This document shows, one piece after another, positions 38,901 through 48,430 of a stretch of 64,000 bases of DNA. Both the position numbers and the translations under genes were made by a program. The notes beneath the pieces were generated by a model, which saw nothing but the letters and a program-made list of their open reading frames with translations, was not told the DNA's origin and did no database searches. Each line of letters starts with the position of its first letter. Positions within the stretch are counted from its first letter, which is position 1. Source of the stretch: Acinetobacter piscicola (lineage in GTDB: Bacteria; Pseudomonadota; Gammaproteobacteria; Pseudomonadales; Moraxellaceae); the NCBI RefSeq assembly GCF_002233755.1, contig NZ_NIFO01000001.1:558001-622000 (forward strand), in the 5' to 3' direction.

Positions 38901-39470
38901 TTAGGTGAGCAACAAAGTGGTTCTATGCAAGCGATTGGCTATAGCTTGTATATGGAGATGCTCGAAAAAGCCACCAAAGCGATTCAAAATGGTAAAACCC
39001 CTAATTTTGATGCACCGTTATCATTGACTGCAGAAATTAGCTTACACATGCCAGCCTTGATTCCAGATGATTATTTGGGTGATGTGCATCAACGATTATT
39101 ATTCTATAAACGTATCAGTAATACAGATACGCAAGAAAAACTAGACAATATTCGCATGGAATTGATCGACCGATTTGGTGTACCACCACAGGCGGTTAAA
39201 CAATTATTTAATGTGCACCAAATTCGAATTCATGCAGAATTTTTAGGCATTACAAAAATCGATATCGGTGCGAATGGTGGTGTTGTAGAATTTTCACCTG
39301 ATACGCCAGTCCAAGCAATCAGTATTATTCAACTCATGCAAAAACAGCCAACTTATTATCGTATGGAAGGCGGTCAGCGGTTAAAAGTGATGGTGATGTT
39401 AGAGGAGTATGAAAAGCGTATTCAGTTTATTCAAGAGTTATTGAACAAACTTATTTCAGAGTTAAAGTGA
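35988..39470 (+). CDS. mfd: Transcription-repair coupling factor
   Basis: A 1160-residue ATP-dependent translocase that removes stalled RNA polymerase and recruits UvrA. N-terminal UvrB-like region ('VLVARNNQHLGQLESELEFYG', 'DWEILPYDRLSPH'), RNA-polymerase interaction domain ('PVVHIDHGVGRYAGL', ~500-560), helicase core with Walker A 'GDVGFGKTEVAMRAAF', Walker B 'IVDEEHRFG', 'LTATPIPRTL' and the TRG motif region 'HQLRGRVGRSHHQAYAYL', and a C-terminal D7 domain. Near the E. coli length (1148). ATG 36012 is an alternative start eight codons in. Confidence 0.97.
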   Translation: MSFRPIAIMFQKEISELNLKQLKIGEKRWIGSMLGSSAALLFKEISEQSEQLFVLVARNNQHLGQLESELEFYGIKPTIFPDWEILPYDRLSPHQDIVSERLSILSNMPKKGILLISATTLAQRVAPTSWVLGEHFDIKVGQKFDLEQQKLKLVQAGYHLVDTVYDHGEFAVRGSIMDIYASGQNAPIRIDLFDDEIDSLKFFDPETQRTTTKLDRFTVLPAKEFPLKEARSIFRDRYAESFPTANPKKNPIYQDVLEGIASPGLDFYFPLFFSKEAMQSQSSLTSYLPSNSIVITDKNIDEGLTTFWKDVMRRYEDRRHNVDQPLLAPEEIFLQPNQIFEYLNQFSRIIASTEEIEKKAGVIHLNVEQPPKLPVDPKQEKPFSAVKKYIDAANHPVLLVAESAGRRETLKDALRASLGEIPVVENFEIFRKSNFSVAITNAPLDRGLVVADQLSVISENQLYEHRVVQRRRKRQQEVSEEFLIRSLTELSIGAPVVHIDHGVGRYAGLVTLNIDNQDYEFLQLNYADAAKVYVPVTHLHLISRFSGGDPDLAPLHKLGTDAWNKAKRKALEQIHDVAAELLHIQARRQAKPGLSFELEQSSYMQFSSGFAYEETLDQANAIEATLYDMQQAKPMDRLVCGDVGFGKTEVAMRAAFVAVQNNKQVAVLVPTTLLAQQHYESFKDRFADWPIRIEVLSRFGTNKTHTKIIEDLADGKVDIVIGTHKILQENVQFKNLGLMIVDEEHRFGVRDKERIKALRADVDMLTLTATPIPRTLNMAFSGMRDLSIIATPPARRLAVKTFVNEQTNETMKEAILRELLRGGQAYILHNEVDTIERAAENIRNLVPEARVAVAHGQMRERELEQVMQQFYHKEYNVLVCSTIIETGIDVPNANTIIIERADKLGLAQLHQLRGRVGRSHHQAYAYLMVPSLKSLKGDAEKRLDAIIRASNLGAGFMLATEDLEIRGAGELLGEQQSGSMQAIGYSLYMEMLEKATKAIQNGKTPNFDAPLSLTAEISLHMPALIPDDYLGDVHQRLLFYKRISNTDTQEKLDNIRMELIDRFGVPPQAVKQLFNVHQIRIHAEFLGITKIDIGANGGVVEFSPDTPVQAISIIQLMQKQPTYYRMEGGQRLKVMVMLEEYEKRIQFIQELLNKLISELK

Positions 39471-39827
39471 GGTTGATTTAAGCGCTAAATCAGCATTCAT
39501 CTGAGCGGTTCTGCATACGTTCTGCTGTCCAAACTTCCTGAACAAGGCGAATGAAAAGCCTGAATTGTTCAGGGAGACGCATTCATTTTATGATTGAGAA
39601 AAAAACTATTGAAATATGAATGTTCTATAAAAATAAAATATAGAAAATAATTGAAAAATTTAGTTCAAACATCTTGTAAAAAATTTGTGATTCTTTAAAG
39701 TGTAATTGTGACTAAGTTCAGATTAATCTGTATTAATTTGTACAGAAACACAAGCTAAGCAATACTCACATGAAAACCGATGTGGTAGTATTGTCCATCA
39801 TTTTAATTTTGCGTCATTTATAAAGAT
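39471..39827. other. Intergenic region after mfd with a strong stem-loop
   Basis: No gene seen in 357 bases. A nine-bp stem CCTGAACAA (39537-39545) / TTGTTCAGG (39565-39573) is extended inward by GGC/GCC (39546-39548 with 39558-39560). No T tract follows, so it is not a normal terminator; it may be part of an mfd 3' end or a small RNA. Confidence 0.45.
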
Positions 39828-40262
39828 ATGTTTAGTTTGCATCCACAACTTGCTCAAGATACTTTTTTTGTAGGCGATTTTCCGCTTTCAACATGTCGTT
39901 TAATGAATGATATGCAATTCCCGTGGTTGATCCTTATTCCACGTGTACCGGGTATTACAGAGCTTTATGAACTGAGTCAAGCAGATCAAGAGCAGTTTTT
40001 GCGTGAATCAAGTTGGTTGTCTAGTCAACTTTCTCGTGTTTTCCGTGCTGACAAAATGAATGTAGCAGCATTAGGAAATGTAGTTCCGCAATTACACTTT
40101 CATCATGTTGTTCGTTATCAAAACGATGTAGCTTGGCCTAAACCAGTGTTTGGTCTTCAAGCAGTTCCATATACAAATGAAGTTTTGGCTCATATGCGTC
40201 AAACGCTCATGTTAGCGCTACGTGGTCAAGGTGATATGCCGTTCGATTGGCGTATGGATTGA
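39828..40262 (+). CDS. HIT-domain protein
   Basis: A 144-residue histidine-triad family nucleotide hydrolase/transferase. The HIT motif appears as 'LHFHHVVRY' near residue 87, and 'DMQFPWLILIPRVPGI' forms the nucleotide-pocket strands. The family cleaves nucleoside phosphoramidates or dinucleotides; substrate unknown. No clear ribosome site precedes the ATG. The cyclase gene starts 51 bases downstream. Confidence 0.87.
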   Translation: MFSLHPQLAQDTFFVGDFPLSTCRLMNDMQFPWLILIPRVPGITELYELSQADQEQFLRESSWLSSQLSRVFRADKMNVAALGNVVPQLHFHHVVRYQNDVAWPKPVFGLQAVPYTNEVLAHMRQTLMLALRGQGDMPFDWRMD

Positions 40263-40313
40263 TTCAACAGCACATAGGAAGTGTTTAATAAATGACATTC
40301 GAGGTAAAATATT

Positions 40314-41765
40314 TTGCCATTTGACCGTATGTTAGATAAAGAGCCTAAGCAATTTGAAATATTCCAAAGATTTATGGGGTATTTAATTATTGCTTTGCTG
40401 GTTGTTATTTATTATTTCACTTCACCTATAGCAAATTATCAAATTTATGTTCCGATTTTTATCGTCTTTATTTTTTTAATTAGTCCAAAGCTTTCACGTT
40501 GGCTTGAATATCGTTATGGATATGAAGCTCGAAAAAATATTTATTTTTTAATTGATGTTGTGGTTGTTTCCACAGCACTTGCTGCTGTTCATCTAAGTTT
40601 AGTGGTTACTTTTGTACTGCTTTTTGCGCTGATTTATACAACGATCAATAATAAAATCTCATTTATGATGGGATCTTTGGCAACTTTAATTGCTTTTGTG
40701 GTCTTTTATACCAATATTATTTTTATTTTTGGCTTTGAAGGTTATTTCGAACAGACCAGTCTTGAGCTTTCGGTTTTATCCTTTGTTAGCTTAATCATGT
40801 ATGTCAATATTGGAAATTATTACCAAAACCGCCGCATGAAACTTGTTGAAAAACAGAAGCAAACTTATTTTAATGAAATGAATCGCTATATTGAGCTATC
40901 AAACCAGCTTAGTCGATATGCACCATTACAATTGTGGCAAGCCATTATGCGTGGCGATTCTGAAGCAAAGATTGAATATAAGCGTAAAAAAATAACAGTA
41001 TTCTTCTCAGATATTCAGGGCTTTACTGAACTTTCTGAAACACTGATCCCCGATGATTTAGCCTTTGTTCTAAATGATTATCTAAGTCATATGACCGAAA
41101 TTGCAAAACAATATGGCGGAACGATTGATAAATTCATGGGTGACGCCATTTTGATTTTCTTTGGTGATCCTGACTCGCAAGGTGTAGAGCGAGATGCTAA
41201 AAACTGTATGGATATGGCTTTGGCAATGCGTCAGCAAATGACTTTTTTGCGAGAGCGTTGGGTTAAAATGGGTTATGCACCACTCCATATTCGTATGGGT
41301 GTGAGTACAGGTTATTGCCACGTAGGGAACTATGGTGCGGTTCATCGTATGGCCTATACGATAGTAGGGCGTGATGCTAATTTGGCAGCACGTTTGCAAT
41401 ATGCTGCTGAAATTGATGAAATTCTAATTTCAGAAGAAACATTCAAACTAGTCAAAAATGATTATCTATGTGCACCTAAAGCACCGATCGAGTTAAAAGG
41501 TATTCAAAGTAAAGTTCGAACTTGGCAAGTGATGGAAAAATATTCAGCAAGTAAAAATGAAAATCAGCAATGGTTTGATTATGAATACAAAGGTTTTCAT
41601 TTGGTGCTAAATTTGGAAGAAGTACAAAATTTTGAATATGCTGAATTGGTCGAGGTTTTGGAAAAGATGGTACAGCGTATTAAAGTTCAGCAAAAATTAA
41701 TCAATTCTCAAGGCGTTGCAAAATTGAATGCTGAAGATGAAGTGAAATCGAATTATTTGATTTAA
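40314..41765 (+). CDS. Membrane-bound class III adenylate/guanylate cyclase
   Basis: A 483-residue protein with about five to six N-terminal transmembrane helices (residues ~20-170) and a class III catalytic domain (about 225-400). Metal-binding Asp residues are in 'VFFSDIQGFTELSE' and 'GTIDKFMGDAILIFFGD'; 'GYCHVGNYGAVHRMAYTIVG' and 'RDANLAARLQ' carry the transition-state Asn-x-x-x-Arg. The Lys in 'DKFMGD' favours ATP as substrate. An ~85-residue C-terminal extension is unrecognised. The start is TTG 40314, supported by GAGGT eight bases upstream. Confidence 0.9.
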   Translation: MPFDRMLDKEPKQFEIFQRFMGYLIIALLVVIYYFTSPIANYQIYVPIFIVFIFLISPKLSRWLEYRYGYEARKNIYFLIDVVVVSTALAAVHLSLVVTFVLLFALIYTTINNKISFMMGSLATLIAFVVFYTNIIFIFGFEGYFEQTSLELSVLSFVSLIMYVNIGNYYQNRRMKLVEKQKQTYFNEMNRYIELSNQLSRYAPLQLWQAIMRGDSEAKIEYKRKKITVFFSDIQGFTELSETLIPDDLAFVLNDYLSHMTEIAKQYGGTIDKFMGDAILIFFGDPDSQGVERDAKNCMDMALAMRQQMTFLRERWVKMGYAPLHIRMGVSTGYCHVGNYGAVHRMAYTIVGRDANLAARLQYAAEIDEILISEETFKLVKNDYLCAPKAPIELKGIQSKVRTWQVMEKYSASKNENQQWFDYEYKGFHLVLNLEEVQNFEYAELVEVLEKMVQRIKVQQKLINSQGVAKLNAEDEVKSNYLI

Positions 41766-41827
41766 CGTGCTGTTCAATTCAATCTCGTGATTTTAGTTAT
41801 TTATACAACAATTAAAATTTATTTATA

Positions 41828-41862
41828 AAAAAACCACTCAATTCAATTGAGTGGTTTTTTAT
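41828..41862. terminator. Bidirectional terminator between the cyclase gene and fdx
   Basis: ACCACTCAATT and AATTGAGTGGT pair perfectly around one base, flanked by A and T runs. It ends both the cyclase transcript and the isc operon. Confidence 0.93.
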
Positions 41863-41887
41863 GTATTACATGGTCATTGATTGAGAA

Positions 41888-42226
41888 TTAATGGTTCTCT
41901 GAAGCATGGTTGATGGTGTATTTTGGAATTTCAATTTCCATATCTTCATCGGTAATTTTAACTTGGCATGAAAGGCGAGAATCAGGTTCTAAGCCCCAAG
42001 CACGGTCAAGTAAATCAGCTTCAACATCATCCATTTCATCTAGGTTGTCAAAGCCTTTACGTACAACGACATGGCAAGTTGTACATGCTTTTGACATATC
42101 ACAAGCATGCTCAATTTTGATACCATTATCGAGTAAGCTTTGACAAAGATTAGCATTTTCTTCAACTTCAAACTCAGCACCATTCGGGCAAATTGTTGCG
42201 TGAGGTAGTACTTTAATACGTGGCAT
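41888..42226 (-). CDS. fdx: ISC-type [2Fe-2S] ferredoxin
   Basis: A 112-residue adrenodoxin-like ferredoxin. Cluster ligands are in 'ACDMSKACTTCHVVV' (C-x5-C-x2-C) and 'SRLSCQV'. It supplies electrons to IscS/IscU for cluster assembly. Last gene of the operon, 16 bases after hscA and followed by a terminator; no iscX gene follows. Confidence 0.96.
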   Translation of the reverse strand: MPRIKVLPHATICPNGAEFEVEENANLCQSLLDNGIKIEHACDMSKACTTCHVVVRKGFDNLDEMDDVEADLLDRAWGLEPDSRLSCQVKITDEDMEIEIPKYTINHASENH

Positions 42227-42242
42227 AGTCTTTACCTATAAA

Positions 42243-44102
42243 TTAGTTTGAGTTTGACCAGTCATCAAGTTTAGTGCCTTTTAAGGCATGATCAATATGC
42301 TGATTCATTCGTTCAGCTGCAAAAGCATCGCTATATACTTTTAACTGTTCAATCGCATGTTCAATCGACTTGATGTTATCGGTTTCAAGTTGTGCTTTTA
42401 ATTGTGCAGTCGCTTGATTAAGTGAATCTAATTGTTCAGCACTTAAAAGTTGTGCATCAACTTTCAAAGCCTGTTCTAATGCTTCAAGCTCACGACGAGC
42501 TTCAACCTTAGTTTCATTTAAGTGGCGAAGATTTTTATCTTTTTCAGCAAATTTATAGCCATCTAAAAGTAGACGTTCGGTATCTGTTTCAGACAAGCCA
42601 TAAGATGGTTTGATGTCGATCTGTGCATTTACACCTGAAGTCGTTTCTTTGGCTGAAACTGTCAATAGACCATCAGCATCGACTTGGAAAGTGACTTCAA
42701 TACGTGCCTGACCTGCAGTCATAGGTGGAATGCCACGTAAAACAAAACGGCCTAAACTTCGACAATGCTCAACCAAATCACGTTCACCTTGCACCACATG
42801 GATCAGCATGGCAGTTTGACCATCTTGATAGGTGGTGAATTCTTGACGACGCGCCACTGGAATAGCGGTGTTACGTGAAATTAAGCGTTCAACTAAACCA
42901 CCCATGGTTTCTAAGCCAAGAGAAAGCGGGGTAACATCCAACAGTAAAGATCCATCTTTTGAATTACCAATCAATTGATTGGCTGTGATGGATGCACCAA
43001 TTGCAACGACTTCATCAGGATTGATTGTACAAAGCGGTTCTTGTTTGAAAGTGGCTTTTACTGCATTTTGTACAGCATAAGATCGAGTTGAACCACCGAC
43101 TAAGACAACATTTTGAATATCATCAAGTTCGAGCTTGGCATCACGCATGACACGTTTGCATACACTGATGGTTTTGTCTAAAGCAACTTTGATAATTTCT
43201 TCAAATGTGCTGCGATTTAAAGTTAAGTGATGGCTAAGCACTTTAATATCAACAGACTCCGCATCGCTTAAAGCTTCTTTGGCTTTACGTGCAGATACAA
43301 TGAAATGTGCATATTCAGCATCATCTAAAGTATCTATATTGAGTTGTTTTTTAGCCCATTTAACAATTAAGCGATCTAAGTCATCGCCACCCAGTGCGGT
43401 ATGACCACCCGTGGCTAAAACCTCAAACACGCCTTGAGAAAAACGTAAAATTGAAACATCGAAAGTACCACCACCTAAGTCATAAATCACATAATTGTGA
43501 TCATTTTCAAGGTTGCTTTCTTGATCCAAGCCGTAAGCAACAGCAGCAGCAGTAGGTTCATTGAGTAAACGTAATACGTTTAAACCTGCAAGCTCAGCAG
43601 CATCGCGTGTTGCTTGGCGTTGTGCTTCATCAAAATAGGCAGGAACGGTAATCACCGCACCATTGACAGGGTTATTTAAGCTTTTTTCGGCACGATCTTT
43701 GAGTTGTTTTAAGATTTCTGCAGAGATTTCTACGGGCGTTTTACGTCCCTGAGCTGTTTCAAAAGCTGGCATTTCATTTTCAGCACCGACAAGGTTGTAT
43801 GGGTGTTGGAATTTAATATCTGCTTTAGAACGTCCCATGAAACGTTTAACTGAAACAATGGTATTTTTAGGGTCTGTCGTGATAAATGGTTTTGCCGCAT
43901 CACCATATTCAGTTGTATTTTTAGAATAATGGGCAATAGATGGTAGAAGTACGCGACCATGTTCATCATTCAGAACTTTAGCTTTTCCAGATAATACTGT
44001 GGCAACTAAAGAATGTGTTGTACCTAGATCAATACCAATTGCGATACGATGTTCGTGTGGCGCACTTGATTGACCTGGTTCAGCAATTTGCAAGAGTGCC
44101 AT
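42243..44102 (-). CDS. hscA: Fe-S cluster assembly chaperone HscA
   Basis: A 619-residue specialised Hsp70. Phosphate motifs '[13 protein letters not shown]' near residue 22, '[15 protein letters not shown]', '[12 protein letters not shown]', then the substrate domain. With HscB it helps release the cluster from IscU by binding its LPPVK motif. Length fits E. coli HscA (616). Located with hscB and fdx. Confidence 0.97.
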   Translation of the reverse strand: MALLQIAEPGQSSAPHEHRIAIGIDLGTTHSLVATVLSGKAKVLNDEHGRVLLPSIAHYSKNTTEYGDAAKPFITTDPKNTIVSVKRFMGRSKADIKFQHPYNLVGAENEMPAFETAQGRKTPVEISAEILKQLKDRAEKSLNNPVNGAVITVPAYFDEAQRQATRDAAELAGLNVLRLLNEPTAAAVAYGLDQESNLENDHNYVIYDLGGGTFDVSILRFSQGVFEVLATGGHTALGGDDLDRLIVKWAKKQLNIDTLDDAEYAHFIVSARKAKEALSDAESVDIKVLSHHLTLNRSTFEEIIKVALDKTISVCKRVMRDAKLELDDIQNVVLVGGSTRSYAVQNAVKATFKQEPLCTINPDEVVAIGASITANQLIGNSKDGSLLLDVTPLSLGLETMGGLVERLISRNTAIPVARRQEFTTYQDGQTAMLIHVVQGERDLVEHCRSLGRFVLRGIPPMTAGQARIEVTFQVDADGLLTVSAKETTSGVNAQIDIKPSYGLSETDTERLLLDGYKFAEKDKNLRHLNETKVEARRELEALEQALKVDAQLLSAEQLDSLNQATAQLKAQLETDNIKSIEHAIEQLKVYSDAFAAERMNQHIDHALKGTKLDDWSNSN

Positions 44103-44175
44103 GTGTTACATCCTTAAAATATACAAACTTAAAATATACAAAATAATGTTTTAAGAGAATGGGTTAAATCTAAAG

Positions 44176-44691
44176 TTAGAAATCGTCATCTAAATCAAAG
44201 TCTTCATCATCTAAAAGATGATCTTCGGCTTTTTCAATATCATTCATAACTTTTTGAAAAAAACGTAATTTACGAACAGTATCTCGTGCTTCAGCCCAAT
44301 CTTCATCTGAATAATCAATTTTAAACTCACGAACTAAGCCTTCAATCCATTGATTGACTTCTTTTTTAAGAGAGTTTAATTGGTCAGGAGCACTAGCTTC
44401 ATCCAGTTGTTCGCGGATTTCTAAAGCAGATTGCAAGAATTCAAAATCACTAATGGATTGATCTAGATGGTGATCTTGTTTTTTGAGAGCTAAAAGATAA
44501 GCGGCCCGACTATCGACATTAGATAAAGCTTTGTATGCTTGATTAATTTCACTCGATTTAATCAAGGCTTGGTCTTTATCTTCAGCTTTATCAGGGTGAT
44601 ATTGTTGTTGCAATTTTAAAAAATTAGCTTTTAAGGTTGCTAGATCAATATCGAGCGCTTCTGGGAGACTAAACAGCTCAAAATGACTCAT
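44176..44691 (-). CDS. hscB: Fe-S cluster co-chaperone HscB
   Basis: A 171-residue J-domain protein: 'HPDK' in 'QQQYHPDKAEDK' near residue 36, plus 'SEINQAYKALSNVDSRAAYLL' and a C-terminal three-helix IscU-binding domain. The last residues are unusually acidic ('LLDDEDFDLDDDF'). It delivers IscU to HscA and triggers ATP hydrolysis. Confidence 0.95.
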   Translation of the reverse strand: MSHFELFSLPEALDIDLATLKANFLKLQQQYHPDKAEDKDQALIKSSEINQAYKALSNVDSRAAYLLALKKQDHHLDQSISDFEFLQSALEIREQLDEASAPDQLNSLKKEVNQWIEGLVREFKIDYSDEDWAEARDTVRKLRFFQKVMNDIEKAEDHLLDDEDFDLDDDF

Positions 44692-44789
44692 GGGAGATAC
44701 TCATCCACGATGTTTTGCAAGAAAACGGTATAAATAAATATGATTAAAACAGTGTTGTGCACTGTTTTAATGTGAAAAGTGTAGGGTGA

Positions 44790-45110
44790 TTAAACAGTGA
44801 AAGATTCACCGCAACCACATTCACCTTTTTTGTTTGGGTTGTTAAATTCGAAGCCTTCATTTAGACCATTTTTTACATAGTCCATTTCCATACCTTCGAG
44901 ATAAACCAAACTTTTTGGATCTACAAAAACTTTAACACCAAACTGTTCAAAAATTTGATCATGCGTATCTATGTCATCAACAAATTCAAGTACATAAGCT
45001 AAGCCTGAACAGCCTGAAGTTTTCACACCAAGACGAATACCTTCACCCTTACCGCGATTTTTTAAATAATTGCTGATATGAGTTGCAGCATTTTCAGTTA
45101 AATGGATCAT
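44790..45110 (-). CDS. iscA: Fe-S cluster assembly A-type protein IscA
   Basis: A 106-residue A-type carrier with the three conserved Cys: '[14 protein letters not shown]' near residue 35 and 'ECGCGESF' at the end. It transfers iron or clusters to apoproteins. 44 bases after iscU. Confidence 0.97.
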   Translation of the reverse strand: MIHLTENAATHISNYLKNRGKGEGIRLGVKTSGCSGLAYVLEFVDDIDTHDQIFEQFGVKVFVDPKSLVYLEGMEMDYVKNGLNEGFEFNNPNKKGECGCGESFTV

Positions 45111-45154
45111 GAAAACTCCGTTATAAAATGATCTGTAAAATAAACCTACAGATA

Positions 45155-45541
45155 TTAGGCTTTAGTTTTCTTGCTACGGTAATCTTCAACAGCAGCTTTA
45201 ATGGCATCTTCTGCAAGTACTGAACAGTGTACTTTTACAGGAGGTAGAGCAAGTTCAGTTGCGATATCAATGTTTTTGATCGCTTGAGCTTCGTCTAAAG
45301 TTTTACCTTTTAACCATTCAGTTACAAGTGAACTTGAAGCGATTGCAGAACCACAACCATAAGTCTTAAAGCGTGCTTCTTCAATTACACCATTATCATC
45401 CACTTGGATTTGAAGGCGCATAACATCGCCACAAGCAGGTGCACCGACCATACCTGTACCAACGTTTTCTGCATTTTTGTCTAAAACACCTACATTACGA
45501 GGGTTTTCGTAATGATCGATTACTTTTTCACTATAAGCCAT
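45155..45541 (-). CDS. iscU: Fe-S cluster scaffold IscU
   Basis: A 128-residue scaffold with cluster Cys in 'GAPACGDVM' (37), '[13 protein letters not shown]' (63) and 'VHCSVLAED' (106), and the HscA-binding 'LPPVK' motif. Assembles [2Fe-2S] and [4Fe-4S] clusters with sulfur from IscS. Confidence 0.98.
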   Translation of the reverse strand: MAYSEKVIDHYENPRNVGVLDKNAENVGTGMVGAPACGDVMRLQIQVDDNGVIEEARFKTYGCGSAIASSSLVTEWLKGKTLDEAQAIKNIDIATELALPPVKVHCSVLAEDAIKAAVEDYRSKKTKA

Positions 45542-45648
45542 GATGCTTCTCCAAACCTCGGGGTCAGCGTTGATAATATGTATTGCTACAGTCTAATATG
45601 AGGGCATTTCACTGATTTTCAATAAAATGCCGAGTTTTGATTATGTGA

Positions 45649-46866
45649 TTAGTGTTCAGCCCATTCCACTGTACTTAAATCAATTCCTTCTTTGTACATA
45701 TCCCAAAGAGGAGAAAGTGCACGTAATTTTTCAACGGCTGCTTTGGTGATTTCAATGACGTGGTCAATATCAGCTTCAGTTGTGTAATGACCAAAACTAA
45801 AACGGATAGAGCTATGTGCTAATTCATCAGATAGACCAAGTGCACGAAGTACGTAAGAAGGTTCTAATGTTGCAGAAGTACATGCTGAACCTGATGATAC
45901 AGCAGCATCTTTAAGTGCCATCATCAATGATTCACCTTCAACAAAGTTGAAACTTACATTGAGATAGTTGGCAACATTATAAACAGGATGTCCATTTAAG
46001 AACACTTGTTCTAAATCTTGTAAGCCATTCCAAAGTTTGTCACGCAGTACGCGTAAACGTGTTTGTTCAGCTTGTAAATTTTTACCTGCAAGTTCGAATG
46101 CTTCACCCATACCTACGATTTGGTGAGTTGCAAGTGTACCTGAACGCATACCACGCTCATGACCACCGCCATGCATTTGACCTTTAATACGAACTCGTGG
46201 GCTACGGCGTACAAATAAAGCACCGATACCTTTAGGTCCATAAATTTTATGTGCAGAGAAGCTCATTAAATCTACTTTCATTGTTGAAAGATCGATTTCA
46301 ACTTTACCAGCAGCCTGAGCGGCATCTACATGGAAATATGTTTTGTTCGCACGAGTGAGTTCACCGATTGCGGCAACATCTGTCACAGTACCGATTTCAT
46401 TGTTGACCATCATTAGTGAAACAAGAATGGTATCTGGGCGTAATGCAGCTTGAACCATTTCAGGAGTAATGAGACCTGTTTGTGGTTCAGGTTCAAGATA
46501 AGTGATCTCGAAACCTTCTTCTTCTAATTCACGACAAGTGTCTAAAATTGCTTTATGTTCAATTTTACTTGTGATGATGTGTTTGCCTTTAGACCCATAA
46601 AATTGCGCAATACCTTTAAGCGCAAGATTATCTGATTCAGTTGCACCAGAAGTCCATACGATTTCACGTGGGTCAGCTTTAATTAAATTAGCGACTTGTT
46701 CACGTGCATATTCAACTTTTTCTTCAGCTTGCCATCCATAAGCATGGGAGCGAGAGGCTGCATTACCGAATGTACCGTCAAAGGTTAAACATTCCATCAT
46801 GCGTTCTGCTACTTGAGGATCAACAGGTGTAGTTGCTGCGTAGTCAAGATAAATCGGACGTTTCAT
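45649..46866 (-). CDS. iscS: Cysteine desulfurase IscS
   Basis: A 405-residue pyridoxal-phosphate enzyme. '[14 protein letters not shown]' at the N-terminus, PLP Lys in '[16 protein letters not shown]' near residue 206, and the persulfide Cys in '[21 protein letters not shown]' near 329. Supplies sulfur for clusters and tRNA thiolation. ATG 46866 lies one base after the iscR stop, with AGGT inside iscR; the longer frame would extend into iscR. Confidence 0.98.
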   Translation of the reverse strand: MKRPIYLDYAATTPVDPQVAERMMECLTFDGTFGNAASRSHAYGWQAEEKVEYAREQVANLIKADPREIVWTSGATESDNLALKGIAQFYGSKGKHIITSKIEHKAILDTCRELEEEGFEITYLEPEPQTGLITPEMVQAALRPDTILVSLMMVNNEIGTVTDVAAIGELTRANKTYFHVDAAQAAGKVEIDLSTMKVDLMSFSAHKIYGPKGIGALFVRRSPRVRIKGQMHGGGHERGMRSGTLATHQIVGMGEAFELAGKNLQAEQTRLRVLRDKLWNGLQDLEQVFLNGHPVYNVANYLNVSFNFVEGESLMMALKDAAVSSGSACTSATLEPSYVLRALGLSDELAHSSIRFSFGHYTTEADIDHVIEITKAAVEKLRALSPLWDMYKEGIDLSTVEWAEH

Positions 46867-46867
46867 G

Positions 46868-47341
46868 TCAAATACCTGTAACCGATAATAGGGCTGAATC
46901 AAGATGTGTAGAGTTTTGACGAACGGCAACGGTTTGTACGTTGTCACGCGTGACTAAGTCTGCAAGCGAGATTTTAGCGAGATAATCGGCAATATGGAGA
47001 GAGAGTTCTTGCCATAAATCATGAGTTAAGCACATTGCACCATTTTGGCAGTTTCCTTTATGGTCACAACGTGTTGCGTCAACTGTTTCGTTTACGGCTT
47101 CAATAATTTCTAAGACAGTAATTTCTTCAGCACTACGCGCTAAGTGATAACCACCATTCGCACCACGAACACTTGAGACCAAACCATGACGCTTTAATTT
47201 TGCGAACAATTGCTCAAGGTAAGCGACAGAGATTGTTTGGCGGGCTGCAATTTCTGCAAGCGTAATCGTTTGCTCAGGTGGCTGCAATGCTAAGTCAAGT
47301 AATGCAGTCACTGCGTAGCGACCGCGAGTAGTTAGGCGCAT
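46868..47341 (-). CDS. iscR: Fe-S cluster regulator IscR
   Basis: A 157-residue Rrf2-family regulator. '[19 protein letters not shown]' starts the winged helix domain; the [2Fe-2S] ligands C92, C98, C104 and H107 all align exactly with E. coli IscR ('[17 protein letters not shown]'). Cluster-bound IscR represses this operon. ATG 47341 is chosen by alignment; the frame upstream runs into the promoter. Confidence 0.97.
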   Translation of the reverse strand: MRLTTRGRYAVTALLDLALQPPEQTITLAEIAARQTISVAYLEQLFAKLKRHGLVSSVRGANGGYHLARSAEEITVLEIIEAVNETVDATRCDHKGNCQNGAMCLTHDLWQELSLHIADYLAKISLADLVTRDNVQTVAVRQNSTHLDSALLSVTGI

Positions 47342-47375
47342 GATTCGATACACATGTTTTAGACTAGATGTTCGA

Positions 47376-47443
47376 ATTTTATGAATCCTGACTAAAATAG
47401 TCAAGTATTTTTGAGGTTAATTCTGACTATTTTAGTCAGAATT
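47376..47443 (-). promoter_or_regulatory. isc operon promoter with two IscR type 1 sites
   Basis: On the minus strand, TTGACT (47404-47399), a 17-base spacer and TAAAAT (47381-47376) form a strong sigma-70 promoter about 35 bases before iscR. Two imperfect palindromes fitting the IscR type 1 consensus core GACTRWWWYAGTC lie at 47384-47408 (overlapping -35 and spacer) and 47419-47443 (upstream), centres 35 bases apart. Confidence 0.88.
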
Positions 47444-47479
47444 TGTAATTGTTCATTTAATTATAGATTCTCTTAAGAA

Positions 47480-48133
47480 TTAAGAAAAAATCTGCCATAA
47501 ATTATACACGATTAATGCGAAAAATAGAATGCTTACTAAGCCAAAAGCAGTATTCATTCTTTTTTGGTTTTGCTTCATTCGTTTAATACGGTTTTGGTAC
47601 TGCTTAACTTCGACTTGTAGCGTATTGATTTTTGAGCGTTGTTGATCAATTTTTTCCAATAATGGAGCAATACGTTTTTTTGAAGCACGTGTCTCCTGAT
47701 CATTATCAGGATGAGTCAGCCATTGTTTCCAGTCGGACAGCAGTTTTGGCACTGTTAAATGAACGACTAAATCACGAAACTGGTCTTTAAGTTCGGCATT
47801 GCCTTCCAAACGCATTTTCTTCATACTGCGGCGATTGGCAAAAACAAAAATTTGAATTAAATCAAGCAATGTACTGCTAGCTATTAAGTCAGCCTCTTTT
47901 TCGAAAGGCTGTAAATTGAATAATATTCCACGATCTGTAAATTGAATATAAAAATCAAAATAAGGAATGTAGCTATTCACTTTAATGGTCATTTGTTGCG
48001 TGACAAATGTTTTTGCCTGTAAGCGAACAACACGATCATGCTTCAATACGAAAGAATAAATTGTCTCCAATATAATCATGACAATGTTTAGCAACAAACG
48101 AGTTTGACCTTGTTTTTGTTGCGCATCATTCAT
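47480..48133 (-). CDS. Hypothetical membrane-anchored coiled-coil protein
   Basis: A 217-residue protein of unknown function. A mostly soluble N-terminal domain (about 1-150, with 'LQAKTFVTQQMTIKVNSYIP' and 'LFNLQPFEKEADLIASSTLL') is followed by a basic coiled coil (~150-190, 'INTLQVEVKQYQNRIKRMKQ') and a single C-terminal transmembrane helix ('GLVSILFFALIVYNLWQIF'). It resembles the ubiquinone-biosynthesis accessory (UbiJ/SCP2-like) layout in having a lipid-type N-domain plus coiled coil, but I cannot assert that. AGGA seven bases upstream of the ATG. Confidence 0.65.
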   Translation of the reverse strand: MNDAQQKQGQTRLLLNIVMIILETIYSFVLKHDRVVRLQAKTFVTQQMTIKVNSYIPYFDFYIQFTDRGILFNLQPFEKEADLIASSTLLDLIQIFVFANRRSMKKMRLEGNAELKDQFRDLVVHLTVPKLLSDWKQWLTHPDNDQETRASKKRIAPLLEKIDQQRSKINTLQVEVKQYQNRIKRMKQNQKRMNTAFGLVSILFFALIVYNLWQIFS

Positions 48134-48430
48134 ATAAAATTCCTATAACAAAACAGAGAGTCCGATCTCTTAAATCTAAAAAGTGAATGTATTCACGAAA
48201 TCCATTTACAAAAATATTCTCAAAAAAGAAACACTGAATTTTCTATTATGATTACGAAAATATTTATCGCATAACCATTGTTGAATTGCAAAGCGTTACT
48301 TAACATTAAATAATTACTTTTGCTTTGTAGAACAGTTTAGCAAAAGGTTCAATACTTTTATTTGATATTATAGGGATATTTTCTACATAATTTGGTCATT
48401 TAAGCAATTAAATGCAGGAGTGCGGGTCAG

